From the NCBI GenBank assembly GCA_037179385.1, contig CM074195.1, forward strand, positions 12,127,887-12,191,886: a stretch of 64,000 bases of DNA. The letters are read 5' to 3'. The notes under the pieces are model-generated. The model ran no database searches, was not told where the DNA came from, and worked only from the letters and a program-made list of their open reading frames with translations. This stretch comes from Holothuria scabra (lineage: Eukaryota > Echinodermata > Holothuroidea > Aspidochirotida > Holothuriidae). How positions within the stretch are numbered: the first letter of the stretch is position 1; the number at the start of each line of letters is the position of its first letter. This document shows positions 54,501 through 64,000 of the stretch, in pieces. A program made the translations under genes and the position numbers.

Positions 54501-57106
54501 GTGTAAGGCCTCTGCTTTGCGTGCAGTCACTTTGATCCAGGCTTTTCCATTATGGCCTATCACATCCACCACAATATTAATCTTGTCTTGGTCTTGAGTG
54601 AGAAATTTGAGAGGACTAATCACACTCGTCACATTCCCGATGTGTTCAGCTGTATATGTCAAAGCTTCTAAATGAATTAGATTGGTGCTCCTCAACGAGT
54701 TCTCTTTGACAGGTTCATCTGTTGCAGCAAGCTGTAGTATTACAGAACAAAGCAAAAAACAAAATCTAGCAATCCCCTTTTTTTCTAACAATTTTAAATC
54801 ATTCTAATCAAAATTCACAAAATTCAACTGTCTTTTCACATGTTTCCCATTCCCAATGATTCATACTTACAAAACAATGAAACAGGAATTAAACTGTGTG
54901 ATCTTAACTCCACATTTGTTCAAATGATTGTCCATTTTAGGGAGTTGTCGACTCAGGAGATTGTCAAATTCAGAAGTTGTCCTCTTTGCTTGGTTCACTA
55001 TCCAGCAGTGGTGGTGCAAAATAAAATATGCTCCACTTCTTCCCAGCCTTTGGGGAAGTGGCTAAAGACTGGGATTAAACTCATGTTCATCAAATGGGGA
55101 TGTTAAATTGAGGGGAAGGGGGCAGGACTGGAAGCAATTAGTACACCCCTGTCTCAGTAACCTCTGGGCCCTTGTCAAAAAGAAGGCAGATCTCATCTGT
55201 GTTCATTTAAAGGGAAATATTCAATCTCAACAATAAACCCCAGCAATAGCTTCATCTCCTCAAAATATTATGCACAAGAAGAGTTTCTGTATGGAAGTTG
55301 CATCTTTTAAAATGTTGAAAGTTTGAGTGAACAAATTATTCGTGAGCAACAAACAACTGAATTTCTCTCTGAGGGAAACTTATTTCTTGAAAGAAGGCTA
55401 CCATGTACTGTCTTATGTCTAATTATTTATCATTCTTTGCCAATAAATATTGATTTTAAAAGGATGAAATTTCCTTGTAAAACAAATGCAATATTTCCCT
55501 TTAAGCTGACTCTGGTAAAGGGACTTTCATGAGTCCTGATCCTCAAAACATTAAACCTAAACTGTAACAGACTTCTTATCTTAATACACAACACTGCAAC
55601 AATTCTCTGTATAACTTCCTTCTCTAATATAAATCAAAGAAAGGGCACACAACCAAGCTACAACAGCATGCACTGAGCTTAAACTGCTCAAGGCAATATT
55701 GTCTTCAAAATAATTTGGAACACATGTTGACCAACCAGAGTGAAAGTGTACATATTATTTGAATGAATGGCAAACAATATAGAGTTATCATCAACTGTGT
55801 TTAGAGCACTAGGCCTATGTCTATATGTTTGGGTAGCTAGTTGCTGGCAACTTGGTTTTGAGTTATGACCATGGACTTACTATACATGGACAGATCATAC
55901 TGCACGGTACATTGTCCCTACCGTATGTGTGAGAAAAGGCATACCAAGATGGCTTTCTGCTATGGTTTTGTGTGTGAAAGGTTGGACTTGCTCAAGTAAA
56001 TCAACAGATTTTGCAAGAAAGTCATATAATATTTTTGAAATAATGCAAGGTAAGGTCAAAATCCCTACACATATTGCAGGAATATTATATTACTTCCCAT
56101 TTAGTTTAAACTTCCGTTTAAACTATTACAGAGTCGTCAAATCATATATGTTATGGTATCACGGCGGCCATCTTGGCGCGCCTTTTTTTGTCCCGAGTCG
56201 GTGGTGACAATCTACAATAGGACGTATAAGTTACCTGCTCAGTCCATGTATACAGGAAGTCTGTGGTTATGAAATACACCCCTTTCAAGGTTTTATGACC
56301 TATTAATACTAACTGAGCAGAATTTATATGGGATATTCCTGTGTGAAATTGTTTGGAGGAGACTTTGGCTCAATGGTAGGGAGTGTGGGGTTGTATAGAT
56401 CTCCATGAGTTACAAAATAAAAGGCAGTGTTTTTATTTGTGGTAAACAGCTAATATTCATTACCCTTGTGACATTTTTTCATGAGTCGAAGGAAGTATTG
56501 AAAAATCTCACAATTCTTTTTTGAGTCCCCTAAAGTATTAGGTCAATACAGCCATGAATTAAGGGATGCACAACACTATGCAAGTTTAACAGATGCTGTT
56601 CAGCAAGATATGACAGCCAAAAAGTTGTGGGCACCTAATGAATTTCACCCCATATTATACATATACCGCTACAGCTTAGTTTACAAACCTATTATCTACA
56701 GTACAGTAGCACAAGCAGAATTGAGATAGGTGCCAAGTCACATGAGCTCATTAACTTTAAAACAAAGTTCTATCACTTTTGTAGTAAAATCCAATACCAT
56801 GTATACAAAATGAGTTTTAAAAAAAAAAATGGTCAGTTTTTATAATGTCCTCAGCCAAGGAACCCCCATGCAAAGATGTAAAAAATACTCACATTTTCAA
56901 TAAAACTTTTCTCTGCCTGTATTTTGCTAACTAATTTGCTATATCCCCCTTCAGAATGATCCAAATGATCTTTAAGAGATTCTACTCTCTGAAGTAGCTC
57001 ATCAGCTTTTGTCAGTAACTGGCTGATCCTGTCTTGTTTTTCTTCTTCTGATATTTCCATGGCAACATCCCACACAGTAAAAATGATAAACAGCAGTTTT
57101 AAATGC
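48346..57106 (-). CDS. C7orf25 orthologue (UPF0415/DUF1308 family), complete
   Basis: Orthologue of the human protein C7orf25, of unknown biochemical function. Eight coding exons with matching phases give 455 residues (human about 420). Start ATG at 57060-57058 in a strong context (GCCATGG); stop TAA at 48348-48346. Shared landmarks with the human protein in order: STNLIHLEAL; DVIGHNGKAWIKVTARKAEA followed by LH; VHVVFYNGV; VNMDVTTLIALVSELSHGG; FKESYIEDLAQQER; CETALKDFKNIL; RVRVVPDQ; FGTGDALSAVTTTGN.SFIKAA; GVKFEVYLHQSRALTEKK. The C-terminal half corresponds to DUF1308. The N-terminal 56 residues are predicted helix or coiled coil, and no signal peptide or membrane segment is seen. It converges with ARMC9, with about 11 kb between their coding ends. 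Identity is very likely; role unknown. Confidence 0.94.
48598..49619. other. Intron 7 of C7orf25-like gene
   Basis: A G10 run near 49112 and C-rich patch near 49400. No gene or repeat family seen. Confidence 0.5.
49620..49700 (-). CDS. C7orf25-like exon 7
   Basis: Twenty-seven codons, phase 0 to 0, acceptor TTCACAG, donor GTGAGT. It encodes ITFGTGDALSAVTTTGNVSF then IKAAKRK. FGTGD followed by a T/A-rich helix is conserved. Confidence 0.94.
49701..50297. other. Intron 6 of C7orf25-like gene
   Basis: C-rich on this strand from about 50035 to 50275, ending just before the donor of exon 6. Confidence 0.5.
50298..50482 (-). CDS. C7orf25-like exon 6
   Basis: One hundred and eighty-five bases, phase 1 to 0, acceptor TCTGCAG, donor GTATGA. 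It encodes DKDLIVCETALKDFKNILST and then VRVVPDQLSKRSESL. CE.A.KDF..IL and V.VVPDQ are family hallmarks. Confidence 0.96.
50630..50890 (+). mobile_element. M1 element, copy 4
   Basis: TATAGACAAATTC at the left, GATTCATCTATA at the right, with the usual GATGGTCTGATTTTAGCCGG, TCACTGAATATGAGGG and GACCCCACTAATGGCTGCC inside. Confidence 0.92.
51575..51758 (-). CDS. C7orf25-like exon 5 (start of DUF1308 core)
   Basis: One hundred and eighty-four bases, phase 0 to 1, acceptor GTGACAG, donor GTATTA. It encodes IPVNMDVTTLIALVSELSHG then GHVYSFKESYIEDLAQQERT. The Asp in NMDVTTLI sits where PIN-like folds place their first acidic residue. Confidence 0.96.
52012..52066. repeat. C-rich 20-bp tandem repeat
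   Basis: Nearly three copies of a CCCCCTCCCCAACCCCAACA unit in the intron between exons 5 and 4 of the - strand gene. Confidence 0.88.
52435..52550 (-). CDS. C7orf25-like exon 4
   Basis: One hundred and sixteen bases, phase 1 to 0, acceptor TTGCAG, donor GTAAGT. It encodes DELSELGVMVHGHIFKDLEE then SKRGRPSLPVFPLPEVTTT. L.E.G..V.G.I matches the family; the Pro-rich end is a variable linker. Confidence 0.87.
52965..53050 (+). repeat. SINE tail fragment
   Basis: GGCCAGCTCGACTTGAACCA, ATTGGAAACTGGGCCATAAA and ACTCCATCTAACT match the tail at 17845-17900. Confidence 0.78.
53370..53507 (-). CDS. C7orf25-like exon 3
   Basis: One hundred and thirty-eight bases, phase 1 to 1, acceptor TTCACAG, donor GTAAGA. 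It encodes DGGDYGDHDIVQQVQFYRLA and PPKVHVVFYNGVTQDIV. P..H..F.FYN.V is shared with the family. Confidence 0.93.
53690..53920 (+). mobile_element. tRNA-derived SINE
   Basis: GGGCTAGAGCATCTGATT (A region), GGGGTTCAACTTC (B region, 53731 on), then GGAACCTACCACC, GTGGAGCAGGGA, GAGCCACAACTGGAG and AACCAATTGGTTAGAAACTG. It links the head at 37670, the middle of 51-222 and the tail at 17820 into one family. Confidence 0.8.
54488..54731 (-). CDS. C7orf25-like exon 2
   Basis: Two hundred and forty-four bases, phase 0 to 1, acceptor ACTACAG, donor GTGAGC. It includes ENSLRSTNLIHLEALTYTAE and VVDVIGHNGKAWIKVTARKA then EALHRTWEG, the clearest match to the human N-terminal domain. Confidence 0.95.
54732..55868. 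other. Intron 1 of C7orf25-like gene, left part
   Basis: AT-rich; an 88-codon frame (54840-55106) has no recognised similarity. No repeat seen. Confidence 0.5.
55869..56266 (+). mobile_element. M3 element, copy 3
   Basis: CCATGGACTTACTATACATG at the left and CATGTATACAGGAAGTCTGT at the right; AAGATGGC at 55946-55953, complement at 56167-56174 inside GGCGGCCATCTTGGCGCGCC. Confidence 0.9.
56893..57106 (-). CDS. C7orf25-like coding exon 1
   Basis: Coding part 57060-56893 is 56 codons, phase 0 at the end, donor GTGAGT. It begins MEISEEEKQDRISQLLTKAD and ends AEKSFIEN, a helical segment comparable to the human N-terminus. The frame is open upstream to an in-frame Met near 57195, but a clear acceptor (TTTTATTTCAG) ends at 57107, so 57106-57061 is probably 5' untranslated and an upstream non-coding exon is expected. 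Confidence 0.85.
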
Positions 57107-59194
57107 CTGAAATAAAAGGAACAAGGTTGAAAATGTAGCACAACAACCAGGCCTGCATTTTCTGAAAATTTTACGGTTGTCCTTTGGGCAAACATTTCAC
57201 TGTTTCTACTTGTCTACAAGAATACTTGATCTTCCAAAACATTTTTTGCACATTTGCACAAATGAATTAGCAGAGGAAGCCAGATAACATTCAAATGATA
57301 AAATGAGGGCAACTCAGACAATGACATAAACACTGAATATTCAGACAGACTTTTCATTTGGCATTCCATTTAACACTTACACAAAAAACAACTGGAGTGC
57401 TAACTGAAATTCGGTAGAGTCTTTGTGTTCATGGATTATTTGCCTTGCAGAATTAAAATGTATATTATATGAAAGTGGTGATACAGTATACCCCCCTTCC
57501 CCCCCCCCCCCCATCAGAACATTCTGTAATGGTGGAAATATGAGAATCTACAAGCAGGATGGCACTTTTGAAAAATTTAGGAAACAAAGGGGCAAGTCCC
57601 TTTTCCTTATAACTAATGAGACATTTTGAAAGTTCAGGTCAGACTGGAGCTATTTTGATGTTTTGGGCTTCTCTGTCACAAAGAAATTAAATACTCCTTT
57701 GATGTAAACATAAAATCTGATAAGCAATTTTACATTTGTGTAGCAAATTGTCCACGTTGTGTAGAAAATGCAATATCATACCAGGTAATTATTCCCTTCC
57801 AGTATAGAGGCTTTGCATTTACGTCACAGATCCGCACGTTAGAGGACAATCATGTAAAGTACACATGAGTAGGGTTGTCACCAGACCATTTTGAGAACCG
57901 GGTAAACTGTGATCACCGTCCTGAGGAAAGGGGTCTAAGGGGTAGGGAGTGTCCCCCCCCCTTTTGACAAATTATTGCAGACCTGAAGGTGCTTTATACA
58001 CAAAAACAAGGAATTATCACTCAATTCTAAAGAAATCTAAGAATTTTATTCAGTCAAGGTAAGAAATTTGTGCCAGGCAGTGACGTTGAAATTGATGGTG
58101 AGTACCAGGCAGAGATTTTCAGAGCTGGGTAGCACCCCCTGGTATGGTGACAACCCTGCGCAAGTGCGCATGGGTACACTGCCAAGTGTACACTGTGACA
58201 TATGTACACATTCAACTACACTGTAGACAGGGCATCAAGGGTGTAGATATACTCCAACATAGTCGCTAGGTTTATTATGAAACCATATGAAAAGTCTCTA
58301 TAGGGAAAGAGACAATATTTGTAGGTACCTGTAGATTGAATGTGAGTGTAAAGCAGGTTAAACCAGTATGCCACAATCTTAACAAGAAGTGCACTGAGTG
58401 TAGTTAACATCCTGTCTCATTCAAGTCATTGTCTGTTAATAACCAATACAGCCTACTGTTAACACTGAAAGCCTATGGGTAATTACAAAGAATTTCCTCC
58501 CCAATACAACCTGATCCAATCAACAATTAAGACCTGATAAAGGGCATTCAACAAACCATTTAATACCTCAAAATCATTCACCCTCATCTACCTCCTATCT
58601 CACAATTATATTCCACAAAATCCATTCTGCCATGAAGCAATATTCTTTACGGCCATGCTAGCAGCTGAACACATTTTCTATGGTGGAAAGTAACTACTGT
58701 AAGTCTATGACCGCTTAACACAGCTCTCACCTAGCCTAAATCATGTTATTCAGTTACCTACATGTTCTTCAGATTAAATAGGCCTGGGGTAAAGTACCCA
58801 GTACCCAGCAGCCACCCAGTACATGACAGACTATAGTTATTCATCTGTATCATATCCCATAAGAGAATTGTCCAAATGTTAACACACAACCTTTGGAGCC
58901 AACCCCGTAGTTCCAACAGGAGTTAAATATTTGCCCCAATTTCACAATGTTTATATTTCAGAACTCATTTGTTTTTCATTGTTTCTCATGGGATAAAGTT
59001 TATAAAAATGGTTCCTCCCTTAAAGTTATTTCAGCAATAATTATTATTTATATTCCTAATTTTTCCACGGTTGAAGACATTTCTTCAATATTCGTGGCTT
59101 CTGAGGAGGTAAAGTTGGTTTGCCAGACCAGTCACAAAATTGAAAATTTAAAGGGTCAAACCTCTCACCCCAAACTACAATTATGGAACCCTGG
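57107..59194. other. 5' flank of C7orf25-like gene
   Basis: Should contain the untranslated first exon and promoter of the - strand gene, but I cannot place either. C-rich run near 57495-57512. No other gene. Confidence 0.4.
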
Positions 59195-59470
59195 TACCAA
59201 AATTCTCAATTGGCTCAGCTCTTTGACTGACAGCTAATTCAAACAATGCAGAGTGCCAAAGCTTATATTACACAGCATGAACGGTACTGAGAGTGTTTTG
59301 ATAATATAAATTGAGTTTTTCTATACTCAGCCTGAAGCAATAAACTGCAATTGTGTCTGGCTGAGGATGAATTTCAGACAATTGTGGGAGGGGCTTCGGT
59401 AAGAAGGTTAGGAGAATTGGTACTGTTTGGGCTGAGAGAAATGGACCTTAAATATGAAGGCCAGTTTTCC
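59195..59470 (+). repeat. M4 repeat, copy 3
   Basis: CTCAATTGGCTCAGCTCTTT, AGCAATAAACTGCAATTGTG, GTGGGAGGGGCTTCGG and GGTACTGTTTGGGCTGA match the other two copies. Confidence 0.75.
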
Positions 59471-60409
59471 AATCTGGGGAGGTTAAAGGCTGGGCTCCAC
59501 TTCAAAAAGTTGTGTGTGGTATTCAACCATGTACATAAAACACATCTGTGGTTGAATTCTGGGAACTACAAAATTTACTGTATTCTAGGTAGTATTTGAC
59601 CCACCAAAATTATCTCATCGTTCTTGGTTTATTTTTATCGGTATTGAACAAGTACAGATATTTTCAGCTTCATGAGAAACTTACAAAATTATTTCAATGG
59701 AACATTTTGAATTTTCATCTTCTATTCTGTGTCCCTGAGGATTGGGTTTTGTAACACTGTAGGGTGTAAAGGCATGATTGGGTTTTCAAAGACCAGGGAG
59801 GCAGGATAGGTTTGAAATGGGTGGTTGTCCTTTCCTTCCTTTTTTTCTTGCTGTGCCTTTACAACATGGTGATAACCTGTAATTTCCCTGTCTGTTACTT
59901 TACAGTACTTAGTTCCCCTTCCTAGTTTCTATGTGGTATTTGTTTTCATTACTACGGGTTGCATTCTATACGTTTTTTTTTTTTCTGCGCCCAAGGGAAT
60001 ATATGTAATATTATGGTGGGACGGACCATGGCTACAGTAGGTCTACACCAGAGAGGTCATTGGGCAATTCAACACAAAGAGGTGGTTTTTGACTTCATGA
60101 AGCACAGAATTATCCAAAAGGTAGTAATGACAAATTAACCTATTCTGAATTAAAGCATTTGCAACTGAATGTCACTCGCCAGAGACTCCCAACAATCATG
60201 TCGACATTCAGTAGAGTGAAGGCCGAAGGGTAGACCTAGTCCTCATTTCACCTTCTTTGAGGCTAAGCTATGCCTAATGCAGTCTGTAGGTCCTTTTATA
60301 GGAGAATCAATGTAGCAATAAACTTAAAACTAGAGCAGCAACTGCTGCAGTTGCTCAACCTTTCTGATGTAATCAACAAAACTTAGCTGTGGTTTGTGAA
60401 TCTATAATA

Positions 60410-60599
60410 CTTACCTCACCTGTTCCACAAATGGACGAGTCCGATGTTAATGTGGAATTAGAGGAATCTGCTCCTTTTCAGGATTTTGGCTGGATTCAGA
60501 TGGCTGGGGCTCTGCAGAGCCAAAATCCTGAAAAGGAGCAGATTCCTCTAATTCCACATTAACATCGGACTCATCCATTTGTGGAACAGGTGAGGTAAG
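60410..60599. repeat. 82-bp inverted repeat with coding-like arms
   Basis: Arms 60410-60491 and 60518-60599 differ at one base; the loop is 26 bases. Open frames of 43 codons exist on both strands: + 60431-60562 and - 60578-60447. Both start MDESDVNVELEESAPFQDFG and end SQNPEKEQIPLIPH; only nine central residues differ (WIQMAGALQ on +, SAEPQPSES on -). The - strand loop reads more like ordinary protein. I do not recognise the protein. Confidence 0.93.
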
Positions 60600-60729
60600 T
60601 AGGAGCGAAGTAGATTGACCTCTTCAGTTTTTGTTTTGAACTCAATCATGTTCTACACTGTATACCTTCATGTTGGGCTACCCATGATGCAACAGTTGCA
60701 CCTTGGACAGGGTTGAACTCTATACTAGA

Positions 60730-60997
60730 TATACACGAATCCGGACAGCAAATGACAGTCTGATTTCAGTCGGCCATAACTGGGGTCCGTCACCTTTAAA
60801 TCTTTCGATTTTTCTTGCTTACCTCTAACAAGGATGGTTGTACTGTACACGAATTTGTATCTTGAATTCTCCAATTGCACCAAATATGAGTGTTTGAAAT
60901 TCATGTAAACAATAAAAAAAGATGATTTTAGGCTGATGGACCCCACTAATGGCGGCCTACAGTCCCTAAAAACAAGCACTAATCGGATTCGTCTATA
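60730..60997 (+). mobile_element. M1 element, copy 5
   Basis: TATACACGAATCCGGACAGC at the left and GGATTCGTCTATA at the right; full length. A 116-codon frame on the - strand runs through it and is not a gene. Confidence 0.92.
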
Positions 60998-63320
60998 TGT
61001 ATTGTAGTGCCACTTGGTATGTAGGGCAAGAGCAGTCGCCCCAAACCTTATTTTGAAGAAGCAGCTAAATGTCACCCTTTTCCTTTTACTTCTCTCCGAA
61101 GTATCTGTCCTAATATTCTGGGACCATACGTTGCATATCCATGGTAAACCAAGCAGTTCTTATGAGTAAATTTGATTTCACAATTGAGGAGAAAAATATT
61201 GTCAAAGGGGACAATAGGACAGTCTAGTCTACCATGCTTAAACATGTTGGAGTGACTGCACTTCCTCTTTAAATACAAATTATTCCAGCAATTAAATCCT
61301 TAATTGACACTGGCTTTTTTGAGTGAGCAAAGTAAGAATCTAAACGTTTTTGAAGATTTCTGCACACCATGAAAACAAAAAAGAAACGATGAGCCAAATT
61401 TAGGCACTTCCAGGACAAACAATGACCCATCTCATAATCTGTAAGCAATGTCCTCACACAGCAAAACGAGCAGAGTAACAGATACAAGCACTGCTGAAGG
61501 ATCAGTTTGCTTTCAGCCGGAAGTCCCAGACACAGTACTAGTATTATGTCCAATTGTCCATGCTTTTAGGAACACTAAATTTCGAGAGAATAGCACATGA
61601 CACTGGGACACTGGGAGATTTGACTAAAAACAGGAGAGTTGACAAGCCTGCTTTACTTATTGTTGCTACTTCTAACGGTACTTTCCTGCACATCTTTGAC
61701 CTAATCTCTAATTTTTGGGTGTTCCACTAGACTTGCCATCTTGTGAACTCATGCAATGAGATGAGTTCTATTGCAAAAGGCAAAGTGGTGAAATGGTGTG
61801 GTACACTGAGAATTTTTTGAGCAGCTGAAGTTGAAAATGGCAGATGCAGCAACAGACAATAAACAATCAAGATACTTTTGTATTTTATCCCTCAGCCTGC
61901 AAAAATGATCCCTTGTTGGCACTGTAAGTTGTGAATTTATGCAAACAAGCAAATCAGGGTACTAATTTGGTTTCCATACCCGGAAGTGGTATACCTATGC
62001 ATATGTATGTGTAAGAGAATCTCCCACATAGCCTACTGGATGTGATGTTTGGTGTCCAGCATGCAGGGATCCTAGGGTTCTTGTCAAACCTGCTAGATGA
62101 CAAGTTTATTTAGTGGGCTCCCATGGTCGTTGAGTATGAAGACCCCAAGACCATGCTAGACAAGGAGAAATTACACTGCTGAGTTTCAAGAAAATTGATA
62201 ACACTGGCAACTAGAGTATAAATGAAAATATATTTACAGAAAACTGATGTATGATATGAACTCACATGACAACCTGGATAAGCATAGAGCAATATATGCC
62301 TCAAAACATTGTGCTATCAAATGTAAGATCTACAAAACAAGTGACTGATGTCAAATGACCAAATGACTCTTAATTTAAGAGAAATAATTAGTACAACATA
62401 GGCCTAGTGTGCGCACAAAAAAAAAAGAAATATCTTATCTGTACGTTGGCGACATCTGACATCTAGTGGTTCCTTGGGTAGGGGTACGGGCCACAGCATC
62501 TGCTAAGCATCGGACGTCTGATGTCACTCAGTCAGGTATCCAGCATACAAAAATTACAAAATGAAATCACACTCCTTCACAAAAATGAAATTACACTCCT
62601 TCACAATGCGATTTCTGGTATTGTCCAGGAAAAGTCTCACATAATGAACACAGGATTAAAATACATTGGTAACTCTGGTGCAAAAGAGGTTCACTGGATA
62701 CAGTCTCTCGTACTGGATATTATTTCTACGTTCAATCTCAAGTCAGAGGTTAACTAACATGAATGAATTTTGTAATGAAGTATCATGCACCAATGGGATA
62801 TCCTCAGTGTCCATATTAAGATGAAAGAAATATTCCAGTTCTTTTCCAGTTCAGCACAACAAGGCAATAATATGAATAATGGAGTTGCACAAAAAAATAA
62901 TTCTATAGCTTCTGTCTGTCTTAAATGGTGCCAGACAAGACCCAGGTATATGCAAAGGTTGACAATAAGATTTAAAACATACAGATCATTCCTTAAGGTG
63001 GTTCCATTTCAAGAGAAAATAGTCAAATCTCTTTTAAGAGGCTCTAGGTACAGTAGCTCACATACTAACTTTTGACAAAGATGTCTTTCCAGTCTAAATG
63101 GAAAGATAAATTATATTTACAGAGTTACACCATGGATGCGAGGTATAAAGTCACTAAACTGTATCACCGATACAAACTTTTAAATATTTCCTCCTTTGAA
63201 GCCATAGCAAAGTTTCCACAGTACCGGTCAATAAAGTATAAAATTATTGGAGAATTGAAAGAGCTCCCATTTTGCTTGCAACCTCTCAGTATCAAAGCTC
63301 AAGTCTCTCTCTCCTTCTCC
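60998..63320. other. No supported gene
   Basis: Contains several frames of 64-96 codons on both strands, among them two close together on the + strand (62785-63075, 63072-63323). Their composition is AT-driven and I recognise no domain, so I do not call them genes. Confidence 0.45.
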
Positions 63321-64000
63321 TAAAACCATGAGGGAAACTCTCAATCTCTGGTCAAGTCATGTGACTCTTAAAATTGCAACCACTGGCTATTCCTAGCCCT
63401 AACTACCAAGGATGGCACCCTGAACCAATCGAAACAGTTAAAAAGCCCGCCCAATTGGACCTCATTTACATGTCATAAAAATTGTCTACCCTCCAAAGCC
63501 ATGTGGAGAACATGAGCTCCAACAGGACAGAGGCAGGATACACATCATAAAAACAAGGTTACACAAAAACAAAAGAAAACTAAAAGAAGTTACTATGTGG
63601 TGACACATAAGAGGAACAGATGCAGTATGTACAAGGACAAGAGTAGCTATCATACCCCAGCTTTGCCATAAACAAGCTAATAAAAATAGAAAGGGACCAG
63701 GTTGTGATCCTTACATCCCTCCCTGCTTTATATTGGCATACACTGCCAATGGAAAAAATTTACACTATGTACAACAAAAATTAAGTAACAACAATGCAAG
63801 ACTGAAATCTACCTGATGATAGCTTCCCCTATGCTACCCATGCCCAGTCTGGCAATGTCTTTCCACTTTAAACAAATTCCCCTTTGCTTTACACAGAACA
63901 TAATTAACTGACCTCTCTACCAAGACTGATTGGTCTTGCCAATACCAACTTGAACAACCACTGACTTACAACACTAAACAGGGTGAAAGAATTTGCTTGT
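63321..64000 (-). mobile_element. Possible 3' end of an LTR retrotransposon
   Basis: On the - strand a purine tract AAAGCAGGGAGGGA (complement of 63716-63729) is followed at once by TGTAAGGATCACAACC (63715 downward), the arrangement of polypurine tract and 3' LTR start in Gypsy-like elements. The inner end of the LTR and any protein-coding part are not seen; internal sequence would lie to the right, beyond the window. The left boundary given is only a guess. Confidence 0.4.

Noticed and set aside
57061..57195. Upstream Met at 57195 as the start of the C7orf25-like protein
   Set aside because: A good acceptor ends at 57107, the extra residues do not resemble the family, and the ATG at 57060 has a strong context and fits the human length.
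60725..61075. 116-codon frame on the - strand
   Set aside because: It runs through M1 copy 5; other M1 copies do not keep the frame open.
62521..63323. Three successive + strand frames (78, 96 and 83 codons)
   Set aside because: They look like a possible gene at first sight, but they are in different frames without convincing splice sites, and no domain is recognised.

Overview
The window is animal nuclear DNA: AT-rich, intron-heavy, with GT-AG splice sites and many dispersed repeats. It holds parts of two conserved protein-coding genes facing each other tail to tail. The proteins are metazoan, and the repeat landscape (tRNA-derived SINEs, short inverted-repeat elements, a 145-bp satellite) suits a marine invertebrate. 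An echinoderm-like deuterostome is my best guess, but no single feature proves it.

Left half, + strand, 743-36603: the 3' part of an ARMC9 orthologue (LisH/armadillo-repeat ciliary protein). Twenty exons join in a continuous frame of 581 codons plus stop; the 5' end lies left of the window. The first seven exons carry armadillo-type helices, the next two an acidic stretch and the conserved segment ending in a TTEYLG motif, and the rest a disordered Ser/Arg/Pro-rich tail. The last exons all start and end in phase 1, so they could be skipped without a frameshift. Two exons have partial tandem copies in the neighbouring intron.

Middle, about 37.3-48.3 kb: intergenic, with repeats and no gene I can support.

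Right half, - strand, 57106-48346: a complete orthologue of human C7orf25 (UPF0415 family, DUF1308 domain). Eight coding exons give 455 residues, with a strong start context and an untranslated-exon acceptor just upstream. The function is not known; the C-terminal half looks PIN-like.

Beyond 57.2 kb no gene is supported. The notable items are a near-perfect 82-bp inverted repeat (60410-60599) that encodes matching 43-residue frames on both strands, and a possible 3' end of an LTR retrotransposon at the right edge.

Repeats are much of the content: a 145-bp satellite whose monomers carry AGGTCA direct repeats, at least four families of short inverted-repeat elements present in 2-6 copies, tRNA-derived SINEs, minisatellites and foldbacks. 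I found no rRNA, functional tRNA, CRISPR array or prokaryote-type operon, and nothing I would call a new biological system; the findings list what is unusual.
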